Shown here: piece by piece, positions 16,376-25,359 of the stretch
How positions within the stretch are numbered: the first letter of the stretch is position 1
Layout: every line of letters begins with the position of its first letter
Assembly (NCBI GenBank): GCA_036393295.1
Contig: DASWHF010000115.1
Location: forward strand, 1-31,820
Origin: DASWHF01 sp036393295
GTDB taxonomy: Bacteria; Pseudomonadota; Gammaproteobacteria; Acidiferrobacterales; UBA6901
Length of the DNA stretch: 31,820 bases
Direction: 5' to 3'
The notes under the pieces: model-generated
What the model saw: the letters and a program-made list of their open reading frames with translations, nothing else
Databases searched by the model: none
What the model was told of the DNA's origin: nothing
Translations under genes and position numbers: made by a program

Positions 16376-17398
16376 ATGGCCTTCAAGATCCGCATCGAGC
16401 CGAGCGGCCACGAGTACCACGCCGACGCCGGTGAGACCGTGCTGGAATCGGCGCTGCGCCACGGATTCAATCTCCCCTACAGTTGCCGTAACGGTGCCTG
16501 CGCGACCTGCAAGGGCCGCGTGCTCGGCGGCCGCGTCGATCACGGCGAGTTCGAGGCGCGCGCCTTGAGCGATGCCGAGCGTGCCGCGGGGTTCGCGCTG
16601 TTCTGCCGCGCGCGGCCGCTTGCCGATCTCCTGATCGAGGTGCAGGAGGTCGGCGTGGCGCAGGGCATCGCCGTCAAGACCCTGCCGTGCCGGGTGGCGC
16701 GCATGGAGCGGCTCGCGCCCGACGTCATGGCGCTGCACCTCAAGCTGCCGCAGACCGAGCGCCTGCAATTCCTGGCCGGCCAGTATCTCGACATCCTGCT
16801 GCGCGACGGCCGGCGCCGCAGTTTCTCGCTGGCCAACGCGCCGCACGACGATGCGCTGCTGACGCTGCACGTCCGCCACGTCCCCGGCGGTCATTTTTCC
16901 GACCAGGTATTCACGCGGATGCAGGAGAAGGACCTGCTGCGCTTCCGCGGGCCGCTCGGCAGCTTCTTCCTGCGCGAGGAATCGCCGCGACCGCTGTTGT
17001 TCATGGCCGGCGGCACCGGTTTCGCGCCGATCAAGAGCATCATCGAGCATGTCTTCTACATCGGCCTCGACCGGCCGATGCATCTCTACTGGGGCGCGCG
17101 GGCGGTCGTGGACCTCTACCGGCACGCGCTCGCCGGCTCCTGGGTCGCGCACCAGCCGGTGTTCCGCTACACGCCGGTGCTGTCCGAGCCGCGCGCCGAC
17201 GAACCGTGGGACGGCCGGCGCGGCTGGGTGCACGCCGCGCTGCTCGCGGACCATCCTGATCTGTCCGGCTACGACGTCTACGCCAGCGGGCCGCCGGCGA
17301 TGATCGAGGCGGCCAAACCCGCCTTCGCCGCCGCCGGCCTGCCCGAGGCGCAGTTCTTCTACGACTCTTTCGAGTACGCCCGGGACCCGCCGGCCTGA
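16376..17398 (+). CDS. 2Fe-2S ferredoxin/FAD-NAD(P)H oxidoreductase (CDP-glucoseen reductase-like)
   Basis: A 340-residue protein. An N-terminal plant-type ferredoxin domain has Cys37, Cys42, Cys45 (SCRNGACATC) and Cys77 (ALFCRAR), the full set for a 2Fe-2S cluster. The FAD domain follows (about 100-190; RRRSFSLANAP is the flavin-binding RxxS motif), then the NAD(P) domain with MAGGTGFAPIKSII and YASGPPAMIEAA. This architecture moves electrons from NAD(P)H through FAD to the iron-sulfur centre. Such proteins are often annotated as CDP-6-deoxy-delta-3,4-glucoseen reductase. No deoxysugar genes are nearby, so the true partner, perhaps an oxygenase or another redox enzyme, is unknown. Confidence 0.88.
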   Translation: MAFKIRIEPSGHEYHADAGETVLESALRHGFNLPYSCRNGACATCKGRVLGGRVDHGEFEARALSDAERAAGFALFCRARPLADLLIEVQEVGVAQGIAVKTLPCRVARMERLAPDVMALHLKLPQTERLQFLAGQYLDILLRDGRRRSFSLANAPHDDALLTLHVRHVPGGHFSDQVFTRMQEKDLLRFRGPLGSFFLREESPRPLLFMAGGTGFAPIKSIIEHVFYIGLDRPMHLYWGARAVVDLYRHALAGSWVAHQPVFRYTPVLSEPRADEPWDGRRGWVHAALLADHPDLSGYDVYASGPPAMIEAAKPAFAAAGLPEAQFFYDSFEYARDPPA

Positions 17399-17480
17399 GG
17401 CTGCTGGGCTAAGCTGAAGGCATCGGGTGTTGTCGTTTACATACCGGCCGGTACCGTTCCGGTCGCCTCGGAGGTGGAGC

Positions 17481-17681
17481 ATGCGTAATTGGATGGTAAT
17501 ACTGACGCTGGCCATCGGCCTCGCTGCCTGCGGCGGCCAGCGGGATCCGGAGGAGCATGTCTGGAAGACCCAGACCGACGCGCTCGAGAAGGCCAAACAG
17601 GTCGAGGACCAGCTCCAGCAGTCCGCCGACCGGACGCGCAAGGCGATCGACGCCGCCGGGCAGGCCGGGTCCGCCGACTGA
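17481..17681 (+). CDS. Small lipoprotein
   Basis: A 66-residue protein starting at ATG 17481 after GGAGGTGGA. The signal MRNWMVILTLAIGLAACGG ends in the lipobox LAAC, so Cys17 should be lipidated. The mature part (about 50 residues) is one charged helix, DALEKAKQVEDQLQQSADRT, with heptad character resembling short outer-membrane lipoproteins such as Lpp. Role unknown. Confidence 0.8.
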   Translation: MRNWMVILTLAIGLAACGGQRDPEEHVWKTQTDALEKAKQVEDQLQQSADRTRKAIDAAGQAGSAD

Positions 17682-17723
17682 TTGGCGGTTGCCGCGTGCC
17701 GGCGGCCGCGCGACACTGCCGCC

Positions 17724-18656
17724 ATGACGCACGATCACCCCGCGCAACACGCCGGCCACGGCCATCCGCACGCCGCTACGCGCCCCGGGCCGGTGTTGCG
17801 CCTGGCGCTGGCACTGACGCTCGGCTTCGCGGTCGTCGAGGCGCTGGCCGGGTGGTGGTCGGGCTCGCTGGCGCTGCTCGGCGACGCCGGCCACATGGCC
17901 TCGGACTCGGTGGCGCTGGGACTGGCGGCCTTTGCCGCCTGGGTCGGGCAGCGCCCGCCGTCGGCGCGCCACTCCTACGGGCTGCTGCGCGCCGAGGTGC
18001 TGGTGGCGCTGCTCAACGGCCTGTTGATGCTGGCGCTGGTGACGGCGATCGTGGTCGAGGCGATCCGGCGCTTCCAGGACCCGCGCCCGGTCGCCGGCGC
18101 CGCGGTGATGGGCGTGGCCTTCGTCGGGCTCATCGTCAACCTGGGCGTGGCCGTTCTGCTGAGCCGCGGTGAGCGCAGCCTGAACGTGCGCGCTGCGCTG
18201 TTGCACGTCTTCGGCGACCTGCTCGCCTCGATCGCGGCGCTGCTCGCCGGCGCCGTCATCACCTTCACCGGCTGGACGCCGATCGATCCGATCCTGTCGC
18301 TGGTGATCTGCGCGCTGATCCTGTATTCGACCCTGCGCCTCCTGCGCGAAGCGCTGCATGTGCTGATGGAAGGCGTGCCGGCCGGCATCGATCTCGAGCG
18401 CGTCGGCCGGCGCATGGCCCAGGCGCCGGGCGTCGTGTCGGTGCATGACCTGCACATCTGGACGGTGGCTTCGGGCATGCCGGCGCTGTCCGCGCATATC
18501 GTGTTGCGCGATATCCGGGACTGGCACGCCGTGCTGGAGGGGTTGCGCACGCTGCTCAGGAACGAATACGCCATCGAGCATGTCACGCTGCAGCCGGAGG
18601 TTCCCGCGTCCCAGACCCTGCGGCGCATGCGACGGGCGCCGCGGCGCCCGGGATAG
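17724..18656 (+). CDS. Cation diffusion facilitator (zinc/cadmium exporter, CzcD-like)
   Basis: A 310-residue protein from ATG 17724 (MTHDHPAQHAGHGHPH), with a His-rich N-terminal tail that probably binds metal. Six membrane helices carry the two metal-binding pairs: Asp54 with His57 and Asp61 (DAGHMASD), and His161 with Asp165 (HVFGD). The cytoplasmic C-terminal domain (from about 220) has DLHIWTVASGMPALSAH, typical of the zinc-exporting branch. It exchanges cytoplasmic Zn or Cd for protons. It follows the small lipoprotein by 42 bp and converges on hemY. Confidence 0.93.
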   Translation: MTHDHPAQHAGHGHPHAATRPGPVLRLALALTLGFAVVEALAGWWSGSLALLGDAGHMASDSVALGLAAFAAWVGQRPPSARHSYGLLRAEVLVALLNGLLMLALVTAIVVEAIRRFQDPRPVAGAAVMGVAFVGLIVNLGVAVLLSRGERSLNVRAALLHVFGDLLASIAALLAGAVITFTGWTPIDPILSLVICALILYSTLRLLREALHVLMEGVPAGIDLERVGRRMAQAPGVVSVHDLHIWTVASGMPALSAHIVLRDIRDWHAVLEGLRTLLRNEYAIEHVTLQPEVPASQTLRRMRRAPRRPG

Positions 18657-18679
18657 GCCGTCGAGGACCTGGCGTGCGG

Positions 18680-19942
18680 CTAATAACCGTAGTGCGCGGT
18701 TGCGCCGCCGCGGCGCGCGGGAAAGCCGGGGGAGGGGGGCTTGACCGGCCGTTGGCGCCGCTCGCGGTCGGTGACCTCCAGCGCGCGGTGGTAGTGCTCG
18801 AGCGCCCGGTCCTTGTCGCCGGACTGCTCGAACAGCATGGCCAGCTCCTCGTGGACCTCGGCCGGACCTTTGAGCAGGATCGCCTTCTCCAGGTATTCGC
18901 GTGCCTTGCCGGGCTGCTGGTTGCGGGCCGCGAGCCTTCCCACGGTCAGCAGCAGGGTTGGCCGGTCGCTGTGGGTCGCGAGCCAGCCTTCGGCGGTCTC
19001 GAGCTGGGCCGCCGGCCGCGGGCCGCGCGCCAGCCCGTAAAGGCGCGCCAGCGCGTCGTTCCAGCTCCGCTCGAGCGTGGCGGCGATCAGCGACTCGGCC
19101 TCCTCCATCTGGTTCTGCTCGATCAGGCGCTGGGCGTAGGCCACGACCAGCTCCGGCTGGCGGCGCAGATGCGCCGGCACGGCGTTCCAGGCCCGATGCA
19201 GCACGTCGACCGCACCGGCCGGCAGCGACAGGTTCAGCAACTCGCGGCGCGCCTCGATCTCGAGGGCGTCGAGCTGCTCGGGGCTCAGCGCCTTGCGCTT
19301 GCGCAGCTCGGGGATCAGGTTCACCAGGCTGTCCCAGTCGTCGAGCTCGCGATAGCAGCGCGCCAGCAGCTCGAGCACCGCGAGGTTCTTCGGGTGCAGG
19401 GTGCGCAGCTGGGTCAGGGTCGCGAGCGCCCGCTCGTACTGACGCGCGGCCAGCTGCAGGTGGGCCTGCGCCATGCCGGTGGTGAGCCCCTGATCCGGCG
19501 CCGCCTCGTGCGCCAGCGCCAGATACTCGTCGCGCTTCTCGCTGTTGCCCTGGCCCTGGGCGGCGTAGGCGGCGACCAGGTAGTTCATGAACGGCGACGG
19601 GCTGCTGTGGATGTCCGCGACCACCTGTTTCTCGGCCTGCACCCAGTTGCGCTCGGCGAGGTTGACCAGCCCCAGGCTCATCGCCTCGCGCGAGCGTTGG
19701 CTGCGCCGCGCGCGCCGCCAGTGCGCGACCTCGCGCGGCGTGTTCCACAGGAACACCAGGCCGTGCCAGAAGAACGACAGCACGACCACCGCGATCGCCA
19801 GCAGCACCAGGAACACCGCCAGCGACATCTCGACGCTCCACGGTTCGCGCGCGATCAGCACGTAGCCCGGATTGTCGAGCGCCACCAGCGTCAGCGACGC
19901 GGAGACGAACAGCGCCAGCAGGACGATGACCAGCAGTTTCAC
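18680..19942 (-). CDS. hemY: HemY, heme-operon TPR membrane protein
   Basis: A 420-residue protein with a GTG start at 19942 that overlaps the hemX stop (GTGA). The HemY_N region has two membrane helices (MKLLVIVLLALFVSASLTLV, then MSLAVFLVLLAIAVVVLSFF), followed by tetratricopeptide repeats (for example AYAAQGQGNSEKRDEYLALA and EVHEELAMLFEQSGDKDRAL). It is the proteobacterial HemY of the hemCDXY operon, distinct from the Gram-positive protoporphyrinogen oxidase of the same name. Its role is not settled; a scaffold function in heme synthesis has been proposed. It is the last gene of the operon. Confidence 0.9.
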   Translation of the reverse strand: MKLLVIVLLALFVSASLTLVALDNPGYVLIAREPWSVEMSLAVFLVLLAIAVVVLSFFWHGLVFLWNTPREVAHWRRARRSQRSREAMSLGLVNLAERNWVQAEKQVVADIHSSPSPFMNYLVAAYAAQGQGNSEKRDEYLALAHEAAPDQGLTTGMAQAHLQLAARQYERALATLTQLRTLHPKNLAVLELLARCYRELDDWDSLVNLIPELRKRKALSPEQLDALEIEARRELLNLSLPAGAVDVLHRAWNAVPAHLRRQPELVVAYAQRLIEQNQMEEAESLIAATLERSWNDALARLYGLARGPRPAAQLETAEGWLATHSDRPTLLLTVGRLAARNQQPGKAREYLEKAILLKGPAEVHEELAMLFEQSGDKDRALEHYHRALEVTDRERRQRPVKPPSPGFPARRGGATAHYGY

Positions 19943-20985
19943 GGCGCCGCCTTCTGGGCGCTGATGCGGCGCAGCAGCTCGAGCGAGCGCGAGATGTCCG
20001 GCAGGCGGGCGCTCAGCCGCGCCTTGAGCATCTCGTCCAGGTCGGTGACGATCTCCTGCACCATGACGGCATTGCTGTCGTAGTGCTGCGTGATCCACTG
20101 CCGGGCGGTCTTGAGATTGGTCTCGAAGGTCGCGGTGTCGCTTTGCAGCAGCGCGATCTGCGCACCGTACAGCATGAGGCGCAGGTTTTCGCGCAGGAAG
20201 TAATGCTGCTCGGGCAGGAGCAGCGGCTTGCGGATCTCCTCGCTGCGGCGGATGCTCACCAGGCCGATCAAGTCATTCCACATCTCGCGCGCCGTCGAAA
20301 CCGTGTCGCCGTCATCACCGGCGTCGGGCGCCGGCGCCGGCGCGGCCGCCACCTGGGTGCCGCCCGGCAGGATCGGCAGCCGGTCGACGCGCGCGGCGAT
20401 GTTGGCCAGGCGCAGGCTCCAGCCCGGCACGTCGACGCGCTCGACCGCCTCGAGATTGTTGATCTCCTCGGCCAGCAGCTTGCGCACCGGCAGATAGGCC
20501 GGGTCGGCGAGCTGCTGGAGCTGGCGGTCGGCGGCGCGCAGCGCGGCGATCGCCAGTCTTACGTCGCGCGCCAGCTGCAGGCGGTTGTTGGCGATGAGCA
20601 GCAGCTGCTCGGTCTCGGCCAGCATCCAGTCGGCACGCCCCTTGCCGAGGTCCTTGTTGAGCTTGTCGAGCGCGGTCTTGAGCGTCTCCTGGGTCTCATT
20701 GATCAGGTTCAGCTGCTCATGGTGCTCGGTGTCGGCCTTCGCATAGGTTTCGCTTTCCGCTTCGAGCTTGTCGAGCCGCGTGAAGGTGTCGAGGCGAATC
20801 AGCCCGCGCTGGATGTGATAGGTGTAGCCGGTATAGGCGGTCCCCAGCAGCGCGATGATCGACAGGATCAGCGCCAGGCCGCTCGACAGCGCGCCGGCGC
20901 GCGACGCCTTGGGCGCGGCGGCCGCCGGCTTGTCCGGCTTGGCGTGTTTGCCGGTGTCCGGGGTTTCGGGTGATTTCGGGTCCAT
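19939..20985 (-). CDS. hemX: HemX, heme-operon membrane protein
   Basis: A 348-residue protein starting MDPKSPETPDTGKHAKPDKP. A charged, Ala/Pro/Lys-rich cytoplasmic tail is followed by one membrane helix (ALSSGLALILSIIALLGTAY) and a long helical, coiled-coil periplasmic part (LDKLEAESETYAKAD, ARDVRLAIAALRAADRQLQ). It is often misnamed uroporphyrinogen-III methyltransferase, but no SAM-binding motif is present. The start at 20985 is the first Met after the region that belongs to the hemD frame; the ribosome site is weak. Probably co-transcribed with hemD, 32 bp upstream. Confidence 0.88.
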   Translation of the reverse strand: MDPKSPETPDTGKHAKPDKPAAAAPKASRAGALSSGLALILSIIALLGTAYTGYTYHIQRGLIRLDTFTRLDKLEAESETYAKADTEHHEQLNLINETQETLKTALDKLNKDLGKGRADWMLAETEQLLLIANNRLQLARDVRLAIAALRAADRQLQQLADPAYLPVRKLLAEEINNLEAVERVDVPGWSLRLANIAARVDRLPILPGGTQVAAAPAPAPDAGDDGDTVSTAREMWNDLIGLVSIRRSEEIRKPLLLPEQHYFLRENLRLMLYGAQIALLQSDTATFETNLKTARQWITQHYDSNAVMVQEIVTDLDEMLKARLSARLPDISRSLELLRRISAQKAAP

Positions 20986-21017
20986 GAGCGGCTCGGGTTG
21001 CGGCGTCGATTGAACGA

Positions 21018-21815
21018 TTATAGGGAATTTCGCGCCGCGCGCCATGCCTCGAGCGCCGCCAGGATCGCGTCGTCGCCGGGCTCGGCGGCGACGATCGGCG
21101 CGTGCTTGAAGCCGAGCTCGCGGCAGGCCTCGGCCATGCGCTCGCTGACCACCACGATCGGCGTCTTGACCAGCCACTGCTGGCCGAGCTTGCCGACCAG
21201 GTCGTAGAGGTTGCGCAGGCCCTGGACGCTGGTGACCGTGACGACGTCCAGCTCGCCGCGCGCCATCGCGCGCAGCAGCGGCGCGGTATCGGCCTGCGGC
21301 CGGCCGCGCCGGTAGCACTCGGCGGTCTCGACCGCGGCGCCGCGCGCGCTCAGGGTCTCGCTCAGCAGCTCGCGGCCACCGTCGCCGCGGAAAATCACGA
21401 TGCGCCGGCCGTGCACCTCGGCGAGCTCGGGCAGCGCCAGCAGCGCCTCGCTGTCGAACTTGCCGCTCGGCGCGATGACGTCGGCGACGCCGAAATGCCG
21501 CAAGGCCTTGGCGCTGCCGCGGCCGACCGCCGCGACCTGCAAGCCCGGCGGCAACGCGCGGCGCGCGCGGATTACGTTCATCGCCTTGTTGACCGCGTTC
21601 GGGCTGATGAAGATCGCGAGGTCGAACGCGTCGAGCCGGTCGATGAGCGCGAGCAGCGCGCCGCCGTCCACCGGGTCGAGGATCTCCAGCACCGGAAAGC
21701 GCATAACCCGCCCGCCGGCCCGCTCGATCCGCTGTGCCAGCCCCTCGGTCTGGCCGGCCGGGCGCGTCACCAGCACGGTGACGCCGGCGAGCGGTCCGCC
21801 GTCAGACGCGGCCAT
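21018..21815 (-). CDS. hemD: Uroporphyrinogen-III synthase
   Basis: A 265-residue protein with two-lobed HemD sequence: VTVLVTRPAGQTEGLAQRIERAGG at the start, FISPNAVNKAM in the linker area, then VIFRGDGGRELLSETLSARGA and VTVTSVQGLRNLYDL. It closes and inverts the D ring of hydroxymethylbilane to give uroporphyrinogen III. Its start overlaps the end of hemC by 14 bp, which implies coupled translation of two consecutive pathway steps. Confidence 0.95.
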   Translation of the reverse strand: MAASDGGPLAGVTVLVTRPAGQTEGLAQRIERAGGRVMRFPVLEILDPVDGGALLALIDRLDAFDLAIFISPNAVNKAMNVIRARRALPPGLQVAAVGRGSAKALRHFGVADVIAPSGKFDSEALLALPELAEVHGRRIVIFRGDGGRELLSETLSARGAAVETAECYRRGRPQADTAPLLRAMARGELDVVTVTSVQGLRNLYDLVGKLGQQWLVKTPIVVVSERMAEACRELGFKHAPIVAAEPGDDAILAALEAWRAARNSL

Positions 21816-22731
21816 AGACGCGATCGAGAATCCGGCGCGCGCCGCGGCCGAGCAGCTCGTCGGCCAGGGTCATGCCGAGGCGTTCGGCATCGCGGCGTGG
21901 GCCGCAAATCTCGCCGCGGACCACCTGGCTGCCGTCGGGGTCACCGACCAGGCCGCGCAACCGGAGCTCGCCGTTGTCGAGCAGCTCGGCGTAGCCGCCG
22001 ATCGGCACCTGGCAACCGCCCTCGAGGCGCGCGTTCAGGGCGCGCTCGGCGGCGACGCGCAGCGCCGTCTCGGGGTGATGGAGCGGCGCGATCAGCGCCC
22101 GCGTGGCGTCGTCGTCCACGCGGCATTCGATGCAGACCGCGCCCTGGCCGACCGCCGGCAGGCTCTCGTCCGGCTCCAGGAAGCGGCGGATGCGCTTGCC
22201 GAAGCCCAGACGCTTGAGGCCGGCGGCGGCCAGGATCACGGCGTCGAACTCGCCGGCGTCCAGCTTGGCGAGCCGGGAATTGACGTTGCCGCGCAGGTTG
22301 ACGACATCGAGCGCCGGAAAGGCCGCGCGCAGCTGGCATTGGCGGCGCAGGCTGGAGGTGCCGACGCGCGCGCCGGGCGGCAGCGCCGCCAGGTCCGGGT
22401 AGCGCGTCGACACGAAGGCGTCGCGCGGGTCGTCGCGCTCGCAGATCACCGGGAGGGCGAGGCCGTCCGGCAGGCTGACGGTGACGTCCTTGAGGGAATG
22501 AACCGCGATGTCGGCGCGTCCTTCCAGCAGGGCCTGCTCCAGTTCCTTGATGAACAGGCCCTTGCCGCCGACCTTGGCGAGCGGGCTGTCGAGGATCCGA
22601 TCCCCCTGGGTGGTCATGGTCACGAGCTCGACCGCGAGCCCGGGGTGGTGCTGCCCAAGCCGGGCGCGCACGAATTCCGCCTGCCACAGCGCGAGCGGGC
22701 TCTTGCGGGTTCCGATGCGAAGACGGGTCAC
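21802..22731 (-). CDS. hemC: Hydroxymethylbilane synthase (porphobilinogen deaminase)
   Basis: A 309-residue protein, family length. It opens RIGTRKSPLALWQAEFV. Asp82 (VHSLKDV) is the catalytic acid, GTSSLRRQ (124-131) binds the cofactor carboxylates, and Cys240 (EGGCQVPIGGYA) carries the dipyrromethane cofactor. It joins four porphobilinogens into hydroxymethylbilane. It is the first gene of hemCDXY; its promoter must lie in the 120 bp shared with the divergent thioredoxin-like gene. Confidence 0.97.
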   Translation of the reverse strand: MTRLRIGTRKSPLALWQAEFVRARLGQHHPGLAVELVTMTTQGDRILDSPLAKVGGKGLFIKELEQALLEGRADIAVHSLKDVTVSLPDGLALPVICERDDPRDAFVSTRYPDLAALPPGARVGTSSLRRQCQLRAAFPALDVVNLRGNVNSRLAKLDAGEFDAVILAAAGLKRLGFGKRIRRFLEPDESLPAVGQGAVCIECRVDDDATRALIAPLHHPETALRVAAERALNARLEGGCQVPIGGYAELLDNGELRLRGLVGDPDGSQVVRGEICGPRRDAERLGMTLADELLGRGARRILDRVYGRV

Positions 22732-22851
22732 GGGCGGACTTGAACTTGTCGGCAGGAGGTCGGACTAAGGTCCGAACGGCTATGGGCCGTCTATCCTAAA
22801 GTAATTCCGCGCCGGAATCATCCGGGCGCGGCGGGCGGAGTGGGGCAGGCA

Positions 22852-23340
22852 ATGGCGCGTTTCTGGTCGGCGGGGTTGATCGCGGTGTGGTTCGTCGCCG
22901 CGCATGCGGCGGCCGGCGGCCTGCCGCCGGCCAAGGACCTGGCGGCCGACGCCCAGGCCGCGCGCCGCTCGGCCATGCCGATCGTCCTGTTCTTCTCGGC
23001 GGATTCCTGTCCGTATTGCGCCGAGGTCGCGGGCCTGCACCTTGAGCCCCTGCACACGCGCGGCGTCTATGCCGGGCGCGCCCTGTTCCGGATCGCGGAT
23101 GTCGAGCGCCACACCCCGGTGCGCGGCTTCGACGGCCGTCGCCTCACCCAGGCCGAGCTCGCCGGCCGCTACCGGGTTTCCTTCACCCCGTACATCATGT
23201 TTCTCGACCCGGACGGCGACGAGCTGGTGCCGCCGCTGATCGGCTACAGCAGCCCGGATTTCTACCGCGGCTACCTGGAGACGGCGATCGAAACCGCCAT
23301 CGAAAAGCTGCGCGCGCGGCGCGTGGCGCTGGGGAAATAG
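22852..23340 (+). CDS. Exported thioredoxin-like protein (SoxW/DsbD-tail type)
   Basis: A 162-residue protein from ATG 22852; a GTG at 22840 in frame is an alternative. Signal peptide MARFWSAGLIAVWFVAAHAA. The thioredoxin fold has IVLFFSADSCPYCAEV with the redox pair Cys53-Pro-Tyr-Cys56, and the cis-Pro loop is VSFTPYIMFLDPDG. It should work in the periplasm as a disulfide reductase. It lies between algR and hemC on the opposite strand to both. Confidence 0.85.
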   Translation: MARFWSAGLIAVWFVAAHAAAGGLPPAKDLAADAQAARRSAMPIVLFFSADSCPYCAEVAGLHLEPLHTRGVYAGRALFRIADVERHTPVRGFDGRRLTQAELAGRYRVSFTPYIMFLDPDGDELVPPLIGYSSPDFYRGYLETAIETAIEKLRARRVALGK

Positions 23341-23351
23341 AAAGAAAAATT

Positions 23352-23421
23352 GTAGGCGGGGCTTCCAGCCCCGCCCGGCACGGCCTATTCACGGATCGGC
23401 GGGGCAAGATGCCCCGCCCAC
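23352..23421. repeat. Paired palindromes, family C
   Basis: A family C hairpin (23352-23375) and a second GC-rich palindrome GGCGGGGC-AAGAT-GCCCCGCC (23398-23418) fill the gap between the convergent thioredoxin-like gene and algR. The stems have no T-run, so if they stop transcription they are not classical terminators. Confidence 0.65.
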
Positions 23422-23439
23422 AGTCGTAGCAGTGCGCGC

Positions 23440-24174
23440 CTAGCCGCGCGCCCAACGGCGCACCGAGGCGGCGTGGCGGCGGCTGACGTCGAGCTTCTTG
23501 TCGGTGTTCTTGAGGCTTACCTGCCAGGTGCCGGCTGGGCTCTTCTCGATGCCCTTGATGAAGCCGGTGGCGACCAGCGCGTTGCGATGGATGCGCAGGA
23601 ACATCTTCTCGCCGAATTCCTTCTCCAGGTTCACCAGCGAATCCTCGATCAGATGCTCCTCGGCCGGGGTCCGTACCGTGACGTACTTGCTGTCGGCCAT
23701 GAAGTAGATCACGTCCTGGATGGGCACCAGCCGGATGTTGCCGCGCAGGTGCACGCTGATGTGGGTGCGGGCGTTCGGACTGTCCTGGGCCTCGTTGATC
23801 TGCTTGAGCTGTTTGAGGGTGAGCTTGTGGGCCTTGTCGAGCGCCGCGGCCAGCCGGTCCTTGCGGATCGGTTTCAACAGGTAATCGACGGCGTTGACCT
23901 CGAAGGCGTTGAGCGCGTGCTGGTCGTAGGCGGTGGTGAAGATCACGCTCGGCGGGTTCTCCAGGCCCATCAGGTGCATGGCCGCCTCGAGCCCGTCCAT
24001 CCCCGGCATGCGGATGTCCATCAGCAGCACGTCGGGATTGAGCTCGGTGGTGCGTTCCACCGCCTCGTTGCCGTTCATGGCCTCGCCCACGATGGTATGG
24101 CCACCGATCTCGGTCAGCAGCTCGCGCAGGCGCTCGCGCGCCAGCTTCTCGTCATCGACAATCAACACTCTCAT
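23440..24174 (-). CDS. algR: AlgR-type LytTR response regulator
   Basis: A 244-residue protein. Receiver domain (1-120): acidic pair Asp7/Asp8, phospho-acceptor Asp53 (LMDIRMPGMDG), Thr80/81 and Lys101 (YLLKP). The LytTR DNA-binding domain (about 138-240) contains VIYFMADSKYVTVRT and FLRIHRNALV. In Pseudomonas AlgR controls alginate, twitching and virulence genes. It overlaps the upstream kinase by 4 bp (ATGA) and is the last gene of the kinase-kinase-regulator operon. Its targets here are unknown. Confidence 0.92.
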   Translation of the reverse strand: MRVLIVDDEKLARERLRELLTEIGGHTIVGEAMNGNEAVERTTELNPDVLLMDIRMPGMDGLEAAMHLMGLENPPSVIFTTAYDQHALNAFEVNAVDYLLKPIRKDRLAAALDKAHKLTLKQLKQINEAQDSPNARTHISVHLRGNIRLVPIQDVIYFMADSKYVTVRTPAEEHLIEDSLVNLEKEFGEKMFLRIHRNALVATGFIKGIEKSPAGTWQVSLKNTDKKLDVSRRHAASVRRWARG

Positions 24175-25358
24175 GGTTCTTCTCCGCGTGTGGGCAGGGT
24201 CACGGCGACCTTGAGTCTGCCTGCCTCGTCGTTGGTCTCAAGAACGGCCGCCGTTCCGTAATGCGTTTCCAGGCGCTGGCGCAGGTTGTCGAGCGCGGTT
24301 TCGTCGGCTTCCGGCACCGGCGTGCGCGCGCCACGCCGCGGGCGCGGCAGCGGATGCGTCACCTCGATGTGGATCCGCTCGTCCGCCTCCCAGAGCCTGA
24401 CCGTGATGCGCCCGCCCTCGGGGGCCGGTTCCACGCCGCATTGGATCGCGTGCTCGAGCAAAGGTTGCAGCGTCAGCACCGGCAGCACCGCCTTGCGCGG
24501 GAACTTGCCGACGTCCCAGTCCACCGCCAGGCGGTTGTCGAGGCGCAGCGATTCTATCGCCAGATACTTCCGGGCGATCGCAATTTCGTTACCGACCGGC
24601 ACCAGATTCTCGTCGTCCGTCAGCATGATGCGCACCAGGTCGGCCATGTTCTCGATGGCGGTCTCGGCCTGCGCCGGCGCGCTGCGCGTCAGCGCCGCGA
24701 TGGTGTTCATGGTGTTGAACAGGAAGTGCGGGCGGATGCGCGAGCGCAGCGCCTGGACCTTGGCGCGCGCCTCCGACAGCGTACGCTGGCGGAGCTGGTG
24801 GCGGCCGATGAAGTAGCGCAGCGCCATCGCGTTGATGAGCGCCGCCACCGTGAGGTTCTGCACGTGAAAGTAGGCGTTCCACTCCGGCTGCGGCGAGCCG
24901 ATGCTGCCGGCCAGCCACAGCGCCCACAGCGCCGCCTCGCCGACCAGCCAGGTGACGCACAGCAGCATCAGGTAGGCCAGCGCCACGGCGCGCAGCTTGG
25001 ACAGGCGGTTGAGGAAGCGGCGCGCGCCGCATAGCGCCGCGGCGCTGGTCAGCGCGATCCACTGGATGAACAACGACACCAGGAACAGGTTGCCGAGGCG
25101 GCTCTCGGCGAACGGGATCTGCGGCGACACCAGCACGATGATGATCGCCAGGATCTCGGCCACGACCGCGACGCTGAAGACCGTCCAGCCCTGGCAGAAA
25201 TCCGGCAGGAAGCCGGAGTCGGGCGCGGCCGCCGGATCCTCGGCGGCTGCCCCGAACAGGCGTTCCTCGATCCGGCCGCGCAACGCACGGAGGGTCGAGC
25301 GCGTGCGCGCTATGCCGCGGCCGAGCAACGAGAGCGCGATCTTCGATCCGGATTCCAT
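24171..25358 (-). CDS. AlgZ/LytS-type sensor kinase with altered ATP-binding motifs
   Basis: A 395-residue protein. Residues 50-185 include LPDFCQGWTVFSVAVVAEIL, an AlgZ-type start, and about four to five membrane helices. The His_kinase domain has the phospho-acceptor His211 (RIRPHFLFNTMNTIAAL). The ATPase part is degenerate: the N-box that reads PLLENAIYHG in the adjacent kinase is PLLEHAIQCG here (His303 in place of Asn), and the G-box segment before LDNLRQRL is EADETA with no glycine. It may therefore be a pseudokinase or a partner that only forms heterodimers. It overlaps algR by 4 bp and lies 1 bp after the other kinase gene. Confidence 0.9.
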   Translation of the reverse strand: MESGSKIALSLLGRGIARTRSTLRALRGRIEERLFGAAAEDPAAAPDSGFLPDFCQGWTVFSVAVVAEILAIIIVLVSPQIPFAESRLGNLFLVSLFIQWIALTSAAALCGARRFLNRLSKLRAVALAYLMLLCVTWLVGEAALWALWLAGSIGSPQPEWNAYFHVQNLTVAALINAMALRYFIGRHQLRQRTLSEARAKVQALRSRIRPHFLFNTMNTIAALTRSAPAQAETAIENMADLVRIMLTDDENLVPVGNEIAIARKYLAIESLRLDNRLAVDWDVGKFPRKAVLPVLTLQPLLEHAIQCGVEPAPEGGRITVRLWEADERIHIEVTHPLPRPRRGARTPVPEADETALDNLRQRLETHYGTAAVLETNDEAGRLKVAVTLPTRGEEP

Positions 25359-25359
25359 G

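Noticed and set aside
17409..19841. Minus-strand frame of 810 codons
   Set aside because: It runs over the CDF exporter and lipoprotein genes and through hemY in another frame; low-complexity Arg/Ala/Gln composition.
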